In this document: piece by piece, positions 7,347 to 16,099 of the stretch
Position numbering within the stretch: position 1 is the stretch's first letter
Layout: every line of letters begins with the position of its first letter
Notes under the pieces: model-generated
What the model was told of the DNA's origin: nothing
The model's input: the letters and a program-made list of their open reading frames with translations, nothing else
The model's database searches: none
Made by a program: the position numbers and the translations under genes
Source: CADEED01 sp036274075
GTDB taxonomy: Bacteria; Pseudomonadota; Gammaproteobacteria; Steroidobacterales; Steroidobacteraceae
Direction of reading: 5' to 3'
Assembly: GCA_036274075.1 (NCBI GenBank)
Contig: DASUGK010000012.1
Location: 1 to 32,533, forward strand
DNA length: 32,533 nt

Positions 7347-8492
7347 GTGAGCGCGCTCGAAGTCCTGTGCGTGGTGTCGTTCGCGCTGGCCGCGTGGCAC
7401 TTCGTGGGCTATCCGCTCACGTTGATGTTGCTGGCCGCGCTGCGCCGTCCGCCGGCCGGTGCGCCGGCCGCCGGGGGCGAACGCGTCGCGCTGGTCATCG
7501 CGGCCTTCAACGAAGAACGCGTCATCGCGGCCAAGATCGAGAATGCGCTGTCGCTCGACTACGAACCGGAGAAATTCCAGGTCGTGGTGGTGGCCGACGG
7601 TTCGTCGGATCGAACCGCGGAGATCGCGCGCGGTTTCAACGATCCGCGCGTGATCTGCCTGCACGAGCCCGAACGCCGCGGCAAGAGCCACGCGCTCAAC
7701 CGCGCGGTGGCGGCCTCGGATGCGGACGTGCTGGTGCTGTCCGATGCCAACAATTTCTATTCGAAGGACGCCATCCGGCTGCTGGTGGCGCGGCTGCGCG
7801 AGCCCGGAGTGGGCGGCGCCACGGGTGCCAAGAAGATCTACGCATCGCGCGATCGTGCAGCCAGCGGCGGCGACGGGCTCTACTGGCGCTACGAGTCGAA
7901 GATCAAGCTCGCGGAGAGCCGTCTCGGCGGCACCGTGACCGCGGATGGCGAGATTTTTGCCCTGCGCCGCGCGGACTACCGGCCCATCCCGCCCAGCGTC
8001 ATCAACGACGACATGTACCTCACTTTCCGCCTGGTCGAAGCCGGGCAGCGCGTGGTGTACGAGCCAGCGGCCGTGGCGGTGGAAGAAGCGTCGATGACCA
8101 TCCGCGAGGATTTCAACACCAAGGTGCGCATGATCGCGGGCGGCATGCAGAGCATCCGTTCGGAATGGCGCACGATCTTCTGCTCGGGCTGGTTCAGCCT
8201 GAAGTTCGCCAGCCACAAGCTGCTGCGCTGGCTCATGCCGCTGGTGCTGGCCACGTTGCTGGTGTCGAGCGGCCTGCTGGCCGGCGAGCAGGTCTACCGC
8301 GCGCTGTTCGCCGCGCAGGTGCTTTTCTACCTGCTCGCGGCGCTGGGGTGGATGCTGAATGCGCGCAATGCGCGGCCGGCCTTCGCCTACGTGCCGTTCT
8401 ATTTCGTCGCCATGAATTTCGCGGCGGCGGGCGGGCTGTGGCGCTACCTGCGCGGCCGTCACTCGGTGCTCTGGTCCAAGGCGGCTCGCTGA
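7347..8492 (+). CDS. Glycosyltransferase family 2, PgaC/hyaluronan-synthase-like membrane enzyme
   Basis: A 381-residue processive-type GT2 with one N-terminal membrane segment (residues about 4-30) and two to three at the C-terminus (about 295-375). The catalytic domain shows VALVIAAFNEE, VVVADGSSDRT (nucleotide-binding Asp), VLSDANNFY at the DxD position, and NDDMYLTFRL as the catalytic Asp motif. The usual QxxRW is replaced by a RMIAGGMQS stretch, so it more resembles BcsA/PgaC relatives with altered acceptor contacts. The start is GTG at 7347, where the signal-anchor begins; no strong Shine-Dalgarno is visible. Four bases separate its stop from the next ATG. Predicted to make or extend a beta-linked chain at the inner membrane; the sugar is unknown. 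Confidence 0.88.
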   Translation: MSALEVLCVVSFALAAWHFVGYPLTLMLLAALRRPPAGAPAAGGERVALVIAAFNEERVIAAKIENALSLDYEPEKFQVVVVADGSSDRTAEIARGFNDPRVICLHEPERRGKSHALNRAVAASDADVLVLSDANNFYSKDAIRLLVARLREPGVGGATGAKKIYASRDRAASGGDGLYWRYESKIKLAESRLGGTVTADGEIFALRRADYRPIPPSVINDDMYLTFRLVEAGQRVVYEPAAVAVEEASMTIREDFNTKVRMIAGGMQSIRSEWRTIFCSGWFSLKFASHKLLRWLMPLVLATLLVSSGLLAGEQVYRALFAAQVLFYLLAALGWMLNARNARPAFAYVPFYFVAMNFAAAGGLWRYLRGRHSVLWSKAAR

Positions 8493-8496
8493 ACCC

Positions 8497-9603
8497 ATGA
8501 ACTATCTACTCGTCCTCGTCCTGCTCGCGCTCGCCGGAGCGGCCGTCGTGTACGCGGGAATCCGCTCGCGCAACATGCACTTCTGGCTCGCGAATTACCT
8601 GCGCCGCCAGCGGCCGTCGCCGCGCCGGAACACGGTGGTATACGTCGCCGTTGCGGATCACTACGAACCCTACGGCGGCAAGGCGCCGCGCGAAGTGGCG
8701 CATCGCCGCCTGAAGCGCTGGATGGAAACTTACCCCGCGATCGCCGCCGAACATCGCGACAGCGTGGGACGCACTCCCTGCCACACCTTCTTCTATCCGA
8801 TCGAGGAATACGATCCGGAAGTGCTCGATGCGCTGGCCGACCTCACGCGTCGCGGGTTCGGCGACGTCGACGTGCACTATCACCATGACAACGACACGGC
8901 CGAAGGGCTGCGCACGGCGTTGCTCGGGTTCACGAAAACGCTGCGCGAACGCCACGGCCTGCTGCGCGAGCCGGATGAGTCCGGCCTGGTTCCCTACACT
9001 TTCGTGCATGGCAACTGGGCGCTGGACAATTCGCGTCCCGATGGCCGCTGGTGCGGCGTCGACAACGAACTCTCGGTGCTGGTCGAAACCGGCTGCAAGG
9101 CGGATTTCACGCTGCCCTCGGCGCCGAGCGACACTCAGACCAGCAAGATCAACTCCATTTACTTCGCGCGCGGCTGCGCCGGCAAGCGCAAGCAGCACGA
9201 CACGGGGCGCGACCTGGAAGCGGGGCAATGGGGCGCGCCGGACGAACTGTTGCTGGTGCAGGGGCCGCTGGGCCTGAACTGGCGGCGCCGCAAGCTCGGC
9301 CTCATACCGAAGATCGAAAACGCGGAGATTTCCGCCGATGCACCGCCCACCGCCGAGCGCGTGCCGCTGTGGTTCGACCTCGCGCCGCGCATCCGTGGCG
9401 CCGAGCGGCACGTGTTCATCAAGCTGCACACCCATGGCGCCGAAGACCCGACGCTGGAAGCGCTGCTGGGCGGCGGCCTGTCGACGATGTGGACCGAGCT
9501 CGAGAAGAACTTCCGCGACCGGCCCGGCTACGAGTTGCGGTACGTGAGCTGCTGGGAGATGTACGGCATCATCCGCGCGCTCGCACAGCGCCAGGCGGAA
9601 TGA
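8497..9603 (+). CDS. Membrane-anchored polysaccharide-deacetylase-like protein of unassigned function
   Basis: A 368-residue protein with an N-terminal membrane anchor (residues about 3-21, LLVLVLLALAGAAVVYAG). The rest is soluble. It has stretches that recall NodB/GH57-like barrels: an early Asp/His pair (VAVADHYEP), a TFFYPIEEYDPEVLDAL segment, a His cluster VHYHHDNDT that could replace the metal-binding H-x3-H, then YTFVHGNWALDNS and a late VFIKLHTHGAED. I do not recognise a named family with confidence. The gene lies between two glycosyltransferase genes, and its stop overlaps the next start (ATGA at 9600-9603), so it belongs to the polysaccharide operon. A periplasmic deacetylase or hydrolase role is inference. 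Confidence 0.7.
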   Translation: MNYLLVLVLLALAGAAVVYAGIRSRNMHFWLANYLRRQRPSPRRNTVVYVAVADHYEPYGGKAPREVAHRRLKRWMETYPAIAAEHRDSVGRTPCHTFFYPIEEYDPEVLDALADLTRRGFGDVDVHYHHDNDTAEGLRTALLGFTKTLRERHGLLREPDESGLVPYTFVHGNWALDNSRPDGRWCGVDNELSVLVETGCKADFTLPSAPSDTQTSKINSIYFARGCAGKRKQHDTGRDLEAGQWGAPDELLLVQGPLGLNWRRRKLGLIPKIENAEISADAPPTAERVPLWFDLAPRIRGAERHVFIKLHTHGAEDPTLEALLGGGLSTMWTELEKNFRDRPGYELRYVSCWEMYGIIRALAQRQAE

Positions 9604-10793
9604 AGATGCGCATTCTCTACCATCACCGCACCCAGGGCCGCGGCGCCGAGGGCAATCACATCGTCAGCATCGTGACCGCGCTGCGCGCGCTGGGCCACCA
9701 GGTGGACGTGTTGTCGCCGCCGGGCGTGGATCCATTCGATCCGGCGTCCACCATTCCGGTGGACAAGGCCAAGACCCAGACGCGCGGCTGGGGCTCGTTG
9801 TGGAAGCTCATGAGCCGCAAGCTGCCGAACTGGCTGTTCGAATTCGCGGAACTCTTCTACAACGTGCCGGCGTATTTCCGCCTGCGCCGCGCCTTGTCAC
9901 GGGGCAAGTACGACCTGCTGTTCGAACGTTACGCGTTCTACCTCGTGGCCGGCGCCGTTGCCGCGAAGCACGCCGGCGTGCCTTTCCTGCTCGAGGTCAA
10001 CGAGGTCAACGGCATCCCGAACCGGGCACGCAAGCAGTCGTTCGTGAAGTTGTGCGGCGCTGCCGAGCGCTTCATTTTCCGCCGCTGCACCGTCGTGCAC
10101 GCGGTGTCGTCCTGGCTGGGCGAGCAGGCTGTCGTGGCGGGACTCGACCGTTCGCGACTGGTGGTGGTGCCCAACGGCTTCGAGATCGCGCGGCTCAAGC
10201 TCGGCCGTAGTCGCGACCACATGCGCCGCCAGCTGGGTCTCGACGGCGGCATCGTCATCGGTTTCGCGGGATGGTTCGATCACTGGGATCGCCTCGACCT
10301 GCTGGTCGACCTGTTCGAAGAGCTGCGCCGCGATCATCCTGCGTTGCGCCTGTGCCTGGTGGGCGCCGGCCCCGCCGCCGAAGAGCTCAACGCGCGCGTG
10401 GCGAAGTCGCCGTTCGCCGGGGACATCGTGCTCACGGGCGCGGTGCCGCGGCAGCAGGTATACGACTACATCCAGGTGTTCGACATCGGCGTGCTGCCGC
10501 ACTCGAATGTCTTCGGTTCACCCATCGTCATGTTCGAGATGATGGGCCTGTCGATCCCGCTGGTGCTGCCGCGCCTGCGGCCCATCGAGGACGTGCACCG
10601 GGACGGCGAGACGGCGCTGACATTTCCGCCACTCGATTTCGCCGCCTGCCGCGCGGCCATCGCGCGTTACCTGGCCGACCGGACGCTGCGCGAGCTCTTG
10701 GCAGCTCGCGCGCGCGATCTCCTGATCTCCCGCCACACCTGGCGCGATACGGCCTCACGGATATTGGCGGCGCTGCCCCCGGGCGCTTCATAG
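9600..10793 (+). CDS. Glycosyltransferase family 4 protein
   Basis: A 397-residue GT-B enzyme. The N-terminal domain begins MKMRILYHHRTQGRGAEGNHI, an acceptor-side glycine-rich loop. The donor domain shows VVVPNGFE, IVIGFAGWFDHWDRLD and the motif GSPIVMFEMMGLSIPLVLP, a GT4 nucleotide-sugar site in which the first Glu of EX7E is replaced around VFGSP. The start at 9600 overlaps the previous stop (ATGA); an internal ATG at 9606 is a possible alternative. A longer open frame upstream is only overlap with the preceding gene. Predicted cytoplasmic enzyme in repeat-unit assembly; donor unknown. Confidence 0.9.
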   Translation: MKMRILYHHRTQGRGAEGNHIVSIVTALRALGHQVDVLSPPGVDPFDPASTIPVDKAKTQTRGWGSLWKLMSRKLPNWLFEFAELFYNVPAYFRLRRALSRGKYDLLFERYAFYLVAGAVAAKHAGVPFLLEVNEVNGIPNRARKQSFVKLCGAAERFIFRRCTVVHAVSSWLGEQAVVAGLDRSRLVVVPNGFEIARLKLGRSRDHMRRQLGLDGGIVIGFAGWFDHWDRLDLLVDLFEELRRDHPALRLCLVGAGPAAEELNARVAKSPFAGDIVLTGAVPRQQVYDYIQVFDIGVLPHSNVFGSPIVMFEMMGLSIPLVLPRLRPIEDVHRDGETALTFPPLDFAACRAAIARYLADRTLRELLAARARDLLISRHTWRDTASRILAALPPGAS

Positions 10794-10798
10794 ATAAT

Positions 10799-10819
10799 CC
10801 GCGTCACCACGAGACGCGG
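10799..10819 (+). other. Hairpin in the 5' leader of the beta-helix gene
   Basis: CCGCGTC (10799-10805) pairs perfectly with GACGCGG (10813-10819) around a 7-nt loop, ending 5 bases before the ribosome site GGGAGAAGGA. There is no T run, so it is not an intrinsic terminator. It could stabilise the 5' end of a processed mRNA or tune translation. GATAAT (10793-10798) just upstream resembles a -10 but lacks a -35 at proper distance. Confidence 0.4.
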
Positions 10820-10834
10820 GCGCGGGAGAAGGAC

Positions 10835-12247
10835 ATGCATTCAAAGGTTCCAACTACCGCCTTGTTAGCCGGCTTGCTCGCCGCCCAGGCGTCGTTCGCC
10901 GCGACATACTACGTCGATGCGAGTGCCGCCAAAGATTCCGGCAACGGCTCGCAGGCGTCTCCAAAGAAGTACATCCAGAGCGGCATCTCGCTGATGTCCT
11001 CGAGAGGTGGCGACACGCTGATCATCGCGCCGGGTACCTATTCGAACAGGCGCGACGCCATCGTCTCGCCCACCAGGGGCAAGGCCGGCGCATACAACGT
11101 GATCAAGGCGGCCACCGACGGCTCGGTCATCCTCAAGGGTGCCTTCGAACTCGGCGCCGGCGATCACTACCTGCGCTTCGAGGGCCTGAAATTCGACCAG
11201 CAGGACGTCAAGGTCATCCTCGGCCGCTACGTCAAGATCATGCGTTGCGCGTTCAAGGGTGGCCCGCCCATCGGCAACAACGTCACGCTGCAGATCGGCA
11301 CCAACGACAACACGCCGGGTGCGCAATACATCCTCGTCGAGGACAGCTGGGTCTATGGCCCGGGCGGCCGCTACAAGATCCTCGTGTACAACTCCGACCG
11401 CATCGTCCTGCGCCGGGTGCTGGTGCGCCACGACGGCGGCTGGCTGTATGACGGCAGCAATCCCCAGGCCGGCATCGCCATCTACGACTCGACCAACGTC
11501 GAACTGCAGAACGGCATCGTGATCGACAGCATGCCGGGCCTGCCCGCGTTCGAGTCGAACATCTACCTGGTGGCCAACGGCACCACCAGCCAGCGTGCTG
11601 GCAACGTGGCGGTGCGCGGCTCCATCGTGCTGGGTGGCGGTGGCAACGGCATCGCCTGGGACGGTAGTGCCGCCTACAGCAACTCGCTGCTGGAAGACGT
11701 GGTGGTCTGGGGTTCGAGCGCCGGCGGCATCGCGTCGAACGGCTCGCCGAACGTCGGCACCATCACGCGCGCCACGGTGAAGAGCGGCGGCACGGGCTTC
11801 GCGGACTGGGACGGCGGCAGCCGCCTGGCGATTTCCAGTTCCATCGCCTACCAGAATTCGAATTCCGCCTGCGATGGCGTGAACGCGAGCCACTCGGTGT
11901 CGTTCGGAAATGGCTCGGACAACTGCGGCACGGCCTTCGACCCGACGACCAACGGGCTCAAGTACATCCTGCGCGTCGAGCCGGGTTCACGGCTGTCGGC
12001 GGCAGGCGCCAACGGCGGCCACGCCGGGGCGAACATCGTCAAGCGCATCGGCGTCGGCGGCACGCTGTACGGCGAAACGGGCTACGACCAGGTGACCGAC
12101 GAAGACCTGTGGCCGTGGCCGAACGAGACCCGCATCAAGACCGACCTGGCGGAGGGCAATTCACGTGGCTTCTCGGCGAGCAGCAAGACGCTCACCAACT
12201 ACCTGTGGGAAATCCTCGGCAATCCTTCGCCTGTGACCTCGCGGTGA
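10835..12247 (+). CDS. Secreted right-handed parallel beta-helix protein
   Basis: A 470-residue protein with a Sec signal peptide (MHSKVPTTALLAGLLAAQASFA, likely cut after SFA) followed by YYVDASAAKDSGNGSQASP and APGTYS. This is the typical opening of pectate-lyase-like or other right-handed parallel beta-helix proteins of polysaccharide loci. The middle (about 120-370) is rich in repeated short strands with Asn, Gly and Val (ILVEDSWVYGPGG, IVLRRVLVRHDGG, VAVRGSIVLGGGGNGI), as in coiled beta-helix turns. The ATG at 10835 has the strong site GGGAGAAGGA; the longer open frame to the left overlaps the preceding gene and is rejected. Likely a periplasmic or extracellular polysaccharide lyase, epimerase or binding protein. 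Catalytic residues are not identifiable by eye. Confidence 0.85.
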   Translation: MHSKVPTTALLAGLLAAQASFAATYYVDASAAKDSGNGSQASPKKYIQSGISLMSSRGGDTLIIAPGTYSNRRDAIVSPTRGKAGAYNVIKAATDGSVILKGAFELGAGDHYLRFEGLKFDQQDVKVILGRYVKIMRCAFKGGPPIGNNVTLQIGTNDNTPGAQYILVEDSWVYGPGGRYKILVYNSDRIVLRRVLVRHDGGWLYDGSNPQAGIAIYDSTNVELQNGIVIDSMPGLPAFESNIYLVANGTTSQRAGNVAVRGSIVLGGGGNGIAWDGSAAYSNSLLEDVVVWGSSAGGIASNGSPNVGTITRATVKSGGTGFADWDGGSRLAISSSIAYQNSNSACDGVNASHSVSFGNGSDNCGTAFDPTTNGLKYILRVEPGSRLSAAGANGGHAGANIVKRIGVGGTLYGETGYDQVTDEDLWPWPNETRIKTDLAEGNSRGFSASSKTLTNYLWEILGNPSPVTSR

Positions 12248-12255
12248 TGCCGAAT

Positions 12256-12274
12256 CCGCCGGCTTTGCCGGCGG
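12256..12274. terminator. Hairpin between convergent genes
   Basis: A perfect 8-bp stem CCGCCGGC/GCCGGCGG with a TTT loop sits in the 31-bp gap between the beta-helix gene and the convergent deacetylase gene. No long U run follows on either side. It probably acts as a bidirectional terminator or an mRNA 3'-end stabiliser. Confidence 0.55.
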
Positions 12275-12278
12275 CGGT

Positions 12279-12929
12279 TCATGCGTGACAGAGCTCGGCG
12301 ACGGTGACGAAGGAAAGCTGCCGCGCACGCAGCGTCGAGATGACCTGCGGCAACGCCTCGACGGTATGGGCGTAGTCGTCGTGGAACAGGATGATGCTGC
12401 CGGCGGGCGGCGTCGAGCGCGTGATGCGCTTTTCGATGTCCGCGGCGGTTTCGCAGAAAGAGTCGCGGCTGTCGTACGACCAGAACGCGAGGCGGTAGCC
12501 ACGCTGGCTCAGGTCGCGCAGCGCGCCGAAGGTGATGTCGCCGTAAGGCGGGCGGTAGTAAGGCGCCAGGTTGGAGCCGGCGATCTCGCACAGCACCGCG
12601 TGGCAGGAAATGGCGTTGTCGGCGGCGACGCGTGACGGCTGCGTGGACGCCGCGACGTGATCGACGCCGTGTGCCGCGATCTGGTGGCCGGCGGCGTGCG
12701 CGCGGCGCACCAGTTCCGGCCAGCGCGCGGCATTCAGTCCCTGGAAGAAGAACGTGGCCCGGACTTCGAGCTTGCCGAGGATCTCGAGGATACGCGGCGT
12801 GTACTCGGGATGCGGGCCGTCGTCGAAGGTGAGGGCGACGCGGTTACGGGTCTCGGCCGGCTGTTCGAAGCACAACAGGTCGGGGGCGAAGCGGCTGGCG
12901 AGGCTGAGCAGTTTCATCGGAAGGCGCAT
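12279..12929 (-). CDS. NodB-domain polysaccharide deacetylase
   Basis: A 216-residue carbohydrate esterase family 4 enzyme, predicted to remove N-acetyl (or O-acetyl) groups from a polysaccharide. All five CE4 motifs are visible: TFDDGPH (residues 34-40, catalytic base and metal Asp), H86-x3-H90 in AAHGVDH (metal ligands), RPPYG (125-129), FWSYDSRD, and ILFHD (H182-D183). There is no signal peptide, so a cytoplasmic lipid-linked intermediate is a possible substrate. It is the last gene of the minus-strand unit, 18 bp after the GT4 gene. That spacer is only A, C and G (AACAACAAGAAGAACAACC-like), giving a weak AAGAAG ribosome site. Expression may rely on coupling or on an unstructured leader. 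Confidence 0.92.
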   Translation of the reverse strand: MRLPMKLLSLASRFAPDLLCFEQPAETRNRVALTFDDGPHPEYTPRILEILGKLEVRATFFFQGLNAARWPELVRRAHAAGHQIAAHGVDHVAASTQPSRVAADNAISCHAVLCEIAGSNLAPYYRPPYGDITFGALRDLSQRGYRLAFWSYDSRDSFCETAADIEKRITRSTPPAGSIILFHDDYAHTVEALPQVISTLRARQLSFVTVAELCHA

Positions 12930-12947
12930 GGTTGTTCTTCTTGTTGT

Positions 12948-14168
12948 TCAGGCCGCGACGACGCGGCGGACGGGATCGGGGATTCGCGAAGTCGCGGCCC
13001 TTTCGAGCACGCGGTAGTAAGACGCCGCGGCACGCGACCAGCTCTCGTCGCGTACGGATGCGGCGATCGCGGCGTGGTCCCAGGAGCGCGTCAGCGCAGC
13101 GGCCAGGGCCGCCGACAGCGCATCGGCATCCAGCGGGGGAACCGTGAGGCCGCGGGCCGTCGTGACCAGTTCCGCGAGCGCGCCCACGCGGCTGGCCACG
13201 AGTGGGCGGCCGCAGGCGAGGGCTTCCATCGCGGCGTTGGGGTGGCCTTCGCGGCGGCTGGGCATGGCGATGACGTCGGCTGCCGTCATCCACGTTGCCA
13301 CCGCGGCGTGTGGCACGGCGCCGGCGAGGCGGACGCGGTCTGCGAGGCCGGCAGCGGCAATCCGCGCCTCCAGGGCGGGACGCTCGGAGCCGTCTCCCAC
13401 GACCACGATCCGGGCGGCGGGCAGCGAGGCCATCAGCGAGAGGGCGGCGTCGACCAGCACGTCCACGCCTTTCTCATGGCTCAGGCGGCTCACGCAGACG
13501 ACGAGCGGATGGTCGCCCAGGCCAAGCGTGCGCCGCGCCTCGGCCTGGTCGCCGAGCGTGAAACGCGTGGTGTCGACACCGTTTGGGATCACGGTTATGC
13601 GCTCCGACGGAACGCCAACCTCGATCAGCACGTCGGCCAGCGGCTGCGAGACCGTGGTGATGGCCGCGGCGCCGTGCAGCGCCTCGAGGATGCGCGACCG
13701 CTTGGCCGGGTTGCGCAGGTCCTCGTTGACGTCGCAGCCGAGGCCGGTCAGCACCACCGGTAGTTTGAGCTGAGCGCCGATGCGAACCGCGACCACGCCG
13801 TCCGGGTACAGCCAGTGCGCATTGATCACGTCGAAGGGTCTTTCCTGGTGCCGGCGCGCGACCGCGCCGCGCACGCCCAGGTACATGAAGCGGTCGTGGG
13901 AGCGTTCGGAAAGCCTGGGGATCAGCGGGTAACGCGGGTAGGTCGCGAGCACACCGTCGAATTCCTGGCGCGCGGCCAGGGCGCCGAATTCGCGCGCGTA
14001 AGCCGGCGCGAGGCGCGCGGCCAACTTGCCGGAAGGGAACCACGGCAGCGGTACGGCGACTTCCAGGTCGCACAGGCGTCCGAGCTCCGCGGCGATCTGC
14101 CGTGTGAACAGGCCGCGGTTCGGGTCCCGCGACGTCGGGAACAGGTTGGAGAACAGCAGTGCCCTCAT
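12948..14168 (-). CDS. Glycosyltransferase family 4 protein
   Basis: A 406-residue GT-B glycosyltransferase. It starts MRALLFSNLFPTSRDPNRG, a common opening in exopolysaccharide GT4 enzymes. It carries INAHWLYPDG, an acceptor-side segment, then VIPNGVDTTRF and VVCVSRLSHEKGVD opening the donor domain, and the EX7E motif in SRREGHPNAAMEAL. The start codon at 14168 overlaps the preceding amidotransferase stop (ATGA, 14168-14165); the open frame reaching 14420 is overlap only. Same transcription unit as the amidotransferase and deacetylase. Donor sugar unknown. Confidence 0.92.
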   Translation of the reverse strand: MRALLFSNLFPTSRDPNRGLFTRQIAAELGRLCDLEVAVPLPWFPSGKLAARLAPAYAREFGALAARQEFDGVLATYPRYPLIPRLSERSHDRFMYLGVRGAVARRHQERPFDVINAHWLYPDGVVAVRIGAQLKLPVVLTGLGCDVNEDLRNPAKRSRILEALHGAAAITTVSQPLADVLIEVGVPSERITVIPNGVDTTRFTLGDQAEARRTLGLGDHPLVVCVSRLSHEKGVDVLVDAALSLMASLPAARIVVVGDGSERPALEARIAAAGLADRVRLAGAVPHAAVATWMTAADVIAMPSRREGHPNAAMEALACGRPLVASRVGALAELVTTARGLTVPPLDADALSAALAAALTRSWDHAAIAASVRDESWSRAAASYYRVLERAATSRIPDPVRRVVAA

Positions 14169-16099
14169 GCGCGCAGGGCCACGGGTGCCGGGTGCGCTTC
14201 GCGCAGCGCGCGCAGGGGCAGGCACAGGTCGTCGACGAAGGTGCGGTGCCAGGTCTCGAGGATCACCAGCGACAGCAGGCGGCGGCTGTAATCGCCCTGG
14301 CCGGCACGATGCTTCGCGAGGATGTCGCGCACATAGTCGGGGCGGAAGTAGCCGCGGTTGAGCGTGCGCGGGTCCAGCAGCACCTCGGCGACGCGGTCGT
14401 AGAGCTTGTCGCGGAACCACAGCGAAATCGGCACCGGGAAGCCCTGTTTCCTGCGGTAGATGATGCTCTTCGGCAGCCAGCGCTCCGCGGTGCGCTTGAG
14501 CAGGTACTTGCCGATGTCGCCGTTGAGGCGCAGCTCGTCGGGCAGCGACAGGCAGAACTCGATGAGCTTGTGGTCGAGGAAAGGCACGCGCAGTTCCACC
14601 GACGCGGCCATGGTCATCTTGTCGGCCTTGATCAGCAGATCGTCCGGCAGCCAGCTCTTGAGATCCACGTACGACATGCGTTTGAGCTGCGTGGCGTCGC
14701 GCAGGTAGCCGAACAGGCCGCCGAAGTAGTCGGACACCGTGGTGCCCACCGCCTTCTGGAATCCGTCGGTGTACATGCGCGAGCGGATGCCGCGCGTGAG
14801 GTCGTTGGGAATGCTCCAGTAGCGGTCGGCGAGCGGCGTGCCGATCCAGTCGAGGTACTTGGAAACCTTCTCGGAACGGTTGCGTGCGGCGAGCGCGCGC
14901 GCGATGGCGGCGCCGCCCAGCGGGCGCGCCACGTCGCGCAGCAGGTCCACCTTGCGCATGATGTTGTAGAGCGGATAACCGGCCAGCGCCTCGTCGCCGC
15001 CTTCACCCGACAGCACCACGGTCACGTCGCGGCGCGCGCGGCGCGCCAGGTGGTAGAGCGCGATGCCGGCACTCTCGACGATGGGTTCCTCCGAGCGCTG
15101 CACGAAGGCCGCGACGTTCTCGAAGAAGTCGCCGTGCGTGAGCAGGTGTTCGACGTGGTCGGTGCCGAGGTGTTCGGCCACCGCGCGCGCGTGCGGCAGC
15201 TCGTTGTGTTCGGGACTGTCGCCGTAACCGATCGAGAACGTCTTGACGGGCGAGCTCATGAGCTCGCGCATCTGCGCCACGATGACGCTCGAGTCGACGC
15301 CGCCCGACAGGAACGCGCCCAGCGGCACGTCGCTGATCAGCCGCAGCCGCACGCTCTCGCGCAGCAGCGCCTGGAATTCCTCGCTGGCCTCGTCGAAGCT
15401 GAGCTTGCGCGCCGGGCCGTCCGGCACGTCCCAGTAGCGCTCGATGCGCGGGGCGGCCTGTCCCGGCTTCCACAGCAGGTGATGTCCGGGCAGGAGTTTC
15501 TTCACGCCCTGGAACATCGTGTCCTCGCCCGGCACGTAGCCCACCGCGGTGAAGAAATCGATGGCGGCAGGTTCGGGGCTCGCAAGCCCACCGCGCGCCA
15601 GCAGCACCGGCTTCACCTCGGAGGCGAACACCAGGCGGTTGCCCACCTGGCTGTAATACAGCGGCTTGATTCCGAGCCGGTCGCGCGCCATGAACAGCGT
15701 GCCCTGTTTCGTGTCGTAGAGCGCGAAGGCGAACATGCCGCGGAAGCGCTCGACGCAGGCCGTGCCGAACTCCTCCCAGGAGTGCACGATCACTTCGGTG
15801 TCGGTATTTGTGCTGAAGCGGTGGCCGCGCGCGGCCAGGTCCTTGCGCAGCTCCTGGTAGTTGAAGATCTCGCCGTTGAACATCACGAGGATGCTGCGAT
15901 CCTCGTTGTAGACCGGCTGCTCGCCGGCGGCCAGGTCGATGACGGTGAGGCGGCGGTGGCCGAGGCCGATGCGCGAATCCGACCAGAACCCTTCCGCATC
16001 CGGGCCACGCTCGGCCATGAGGCCGGTCATTTGCCTTAACAGGGTGGGATCGACGCCTGCGGCCCCCGTGGGTTCATAGATTCCACAGAAACCACACAT
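14165..16099 (-). CDS. asnB: Asparagine synthase (glutamine-hydrolysing)-type amidotransferase, XrtA/EPS-locus class
   Basis: A 644-residue two-domain enzyme. Residues 1 to about 210 form a class II glutaminase with the N-terminal nucleophile C2 (MCGFCGIY), RGPDAEG, and the glutamine-site segments GLGHRRLTVIDL and MFNGEIFNY. From about residue 240 lies the ATP-pyrophosphatase synthase domain, with the P-loop SGGVDS at about 263-268 and SGEGGDEALAGYP. The family makes amides by adenylating a carboxylate. Relatives in exosortase-A exopolysaccharide loci are thought to amidate a sugar acid or other carboxylate rather than aspartate, so the asnB name refers to family. Its start at 16099 has GAGG 8 nt upstream. 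First gene of the minus-strand unit, divergent from the export operon, overlapping the next GT4 start. Confidence 0.92.
   Translation of the reverse strand: MCGFCGIYEPTGAAGVDPTLLRQMTGLMAERGPDAEGFWSDSRIGLGHRRLTVIDLAAGEQPVYNEDRSILVMFNGEIFNYQELRKDLAARGHRFSTNTDTEVIVHSWEEFGTACVERFRGMFAFALYDTKQGTLFMARDRLGIKPLYYSQVGNRLVFASEVKPVLLARGGLASPEPAAIDFFTAVGYVPGEDTMFQGVKKLLPGHHLLWKPGQAAPRIERYWDVPDGPARKLSFDEASEEFQALLRESVRLRLISDVPLGAFLSGGVDSSVIVAQMRELMSSPVKTFSIGYGDSPEHNELPHARAVAEHLGTDHVEHLLTHGDFFENVAAFVQRSEEPIVESAGIALYHLARRARRDVTVVLSGEGGDEALAGYPLYNIMRKVDLLRDVARPLGGAAIARALAARNRSEKVSKYLDWIGTPLADRYWSIPNDLTRGIRSRMYTDGFQKAVGTTVSDYFGGLFGYLRDATQLKRMSYVDLKSWLPDDLLIKADKMTMAASVELRVPFLDHKLIEFCLSLPDELRLNGDIGKYLLKRTAERWLPKSIIYRRKQGFPVPISLWFRDKLYDRVAEVLLDPRTLNRGYFRPDYVRDILAKHRAGQGDYSRRLLSLVILETWHRTFVDDLCLPLRALREAHPAPVALRA

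Noticed and set aside
14159..16039. Plus-strand open frame of 626 codons opposite the amidotransferase
   Set aside because: His/Arg/Ala/Val-rich shadow of a gene whose opposite strand carries full catalytic motifs.
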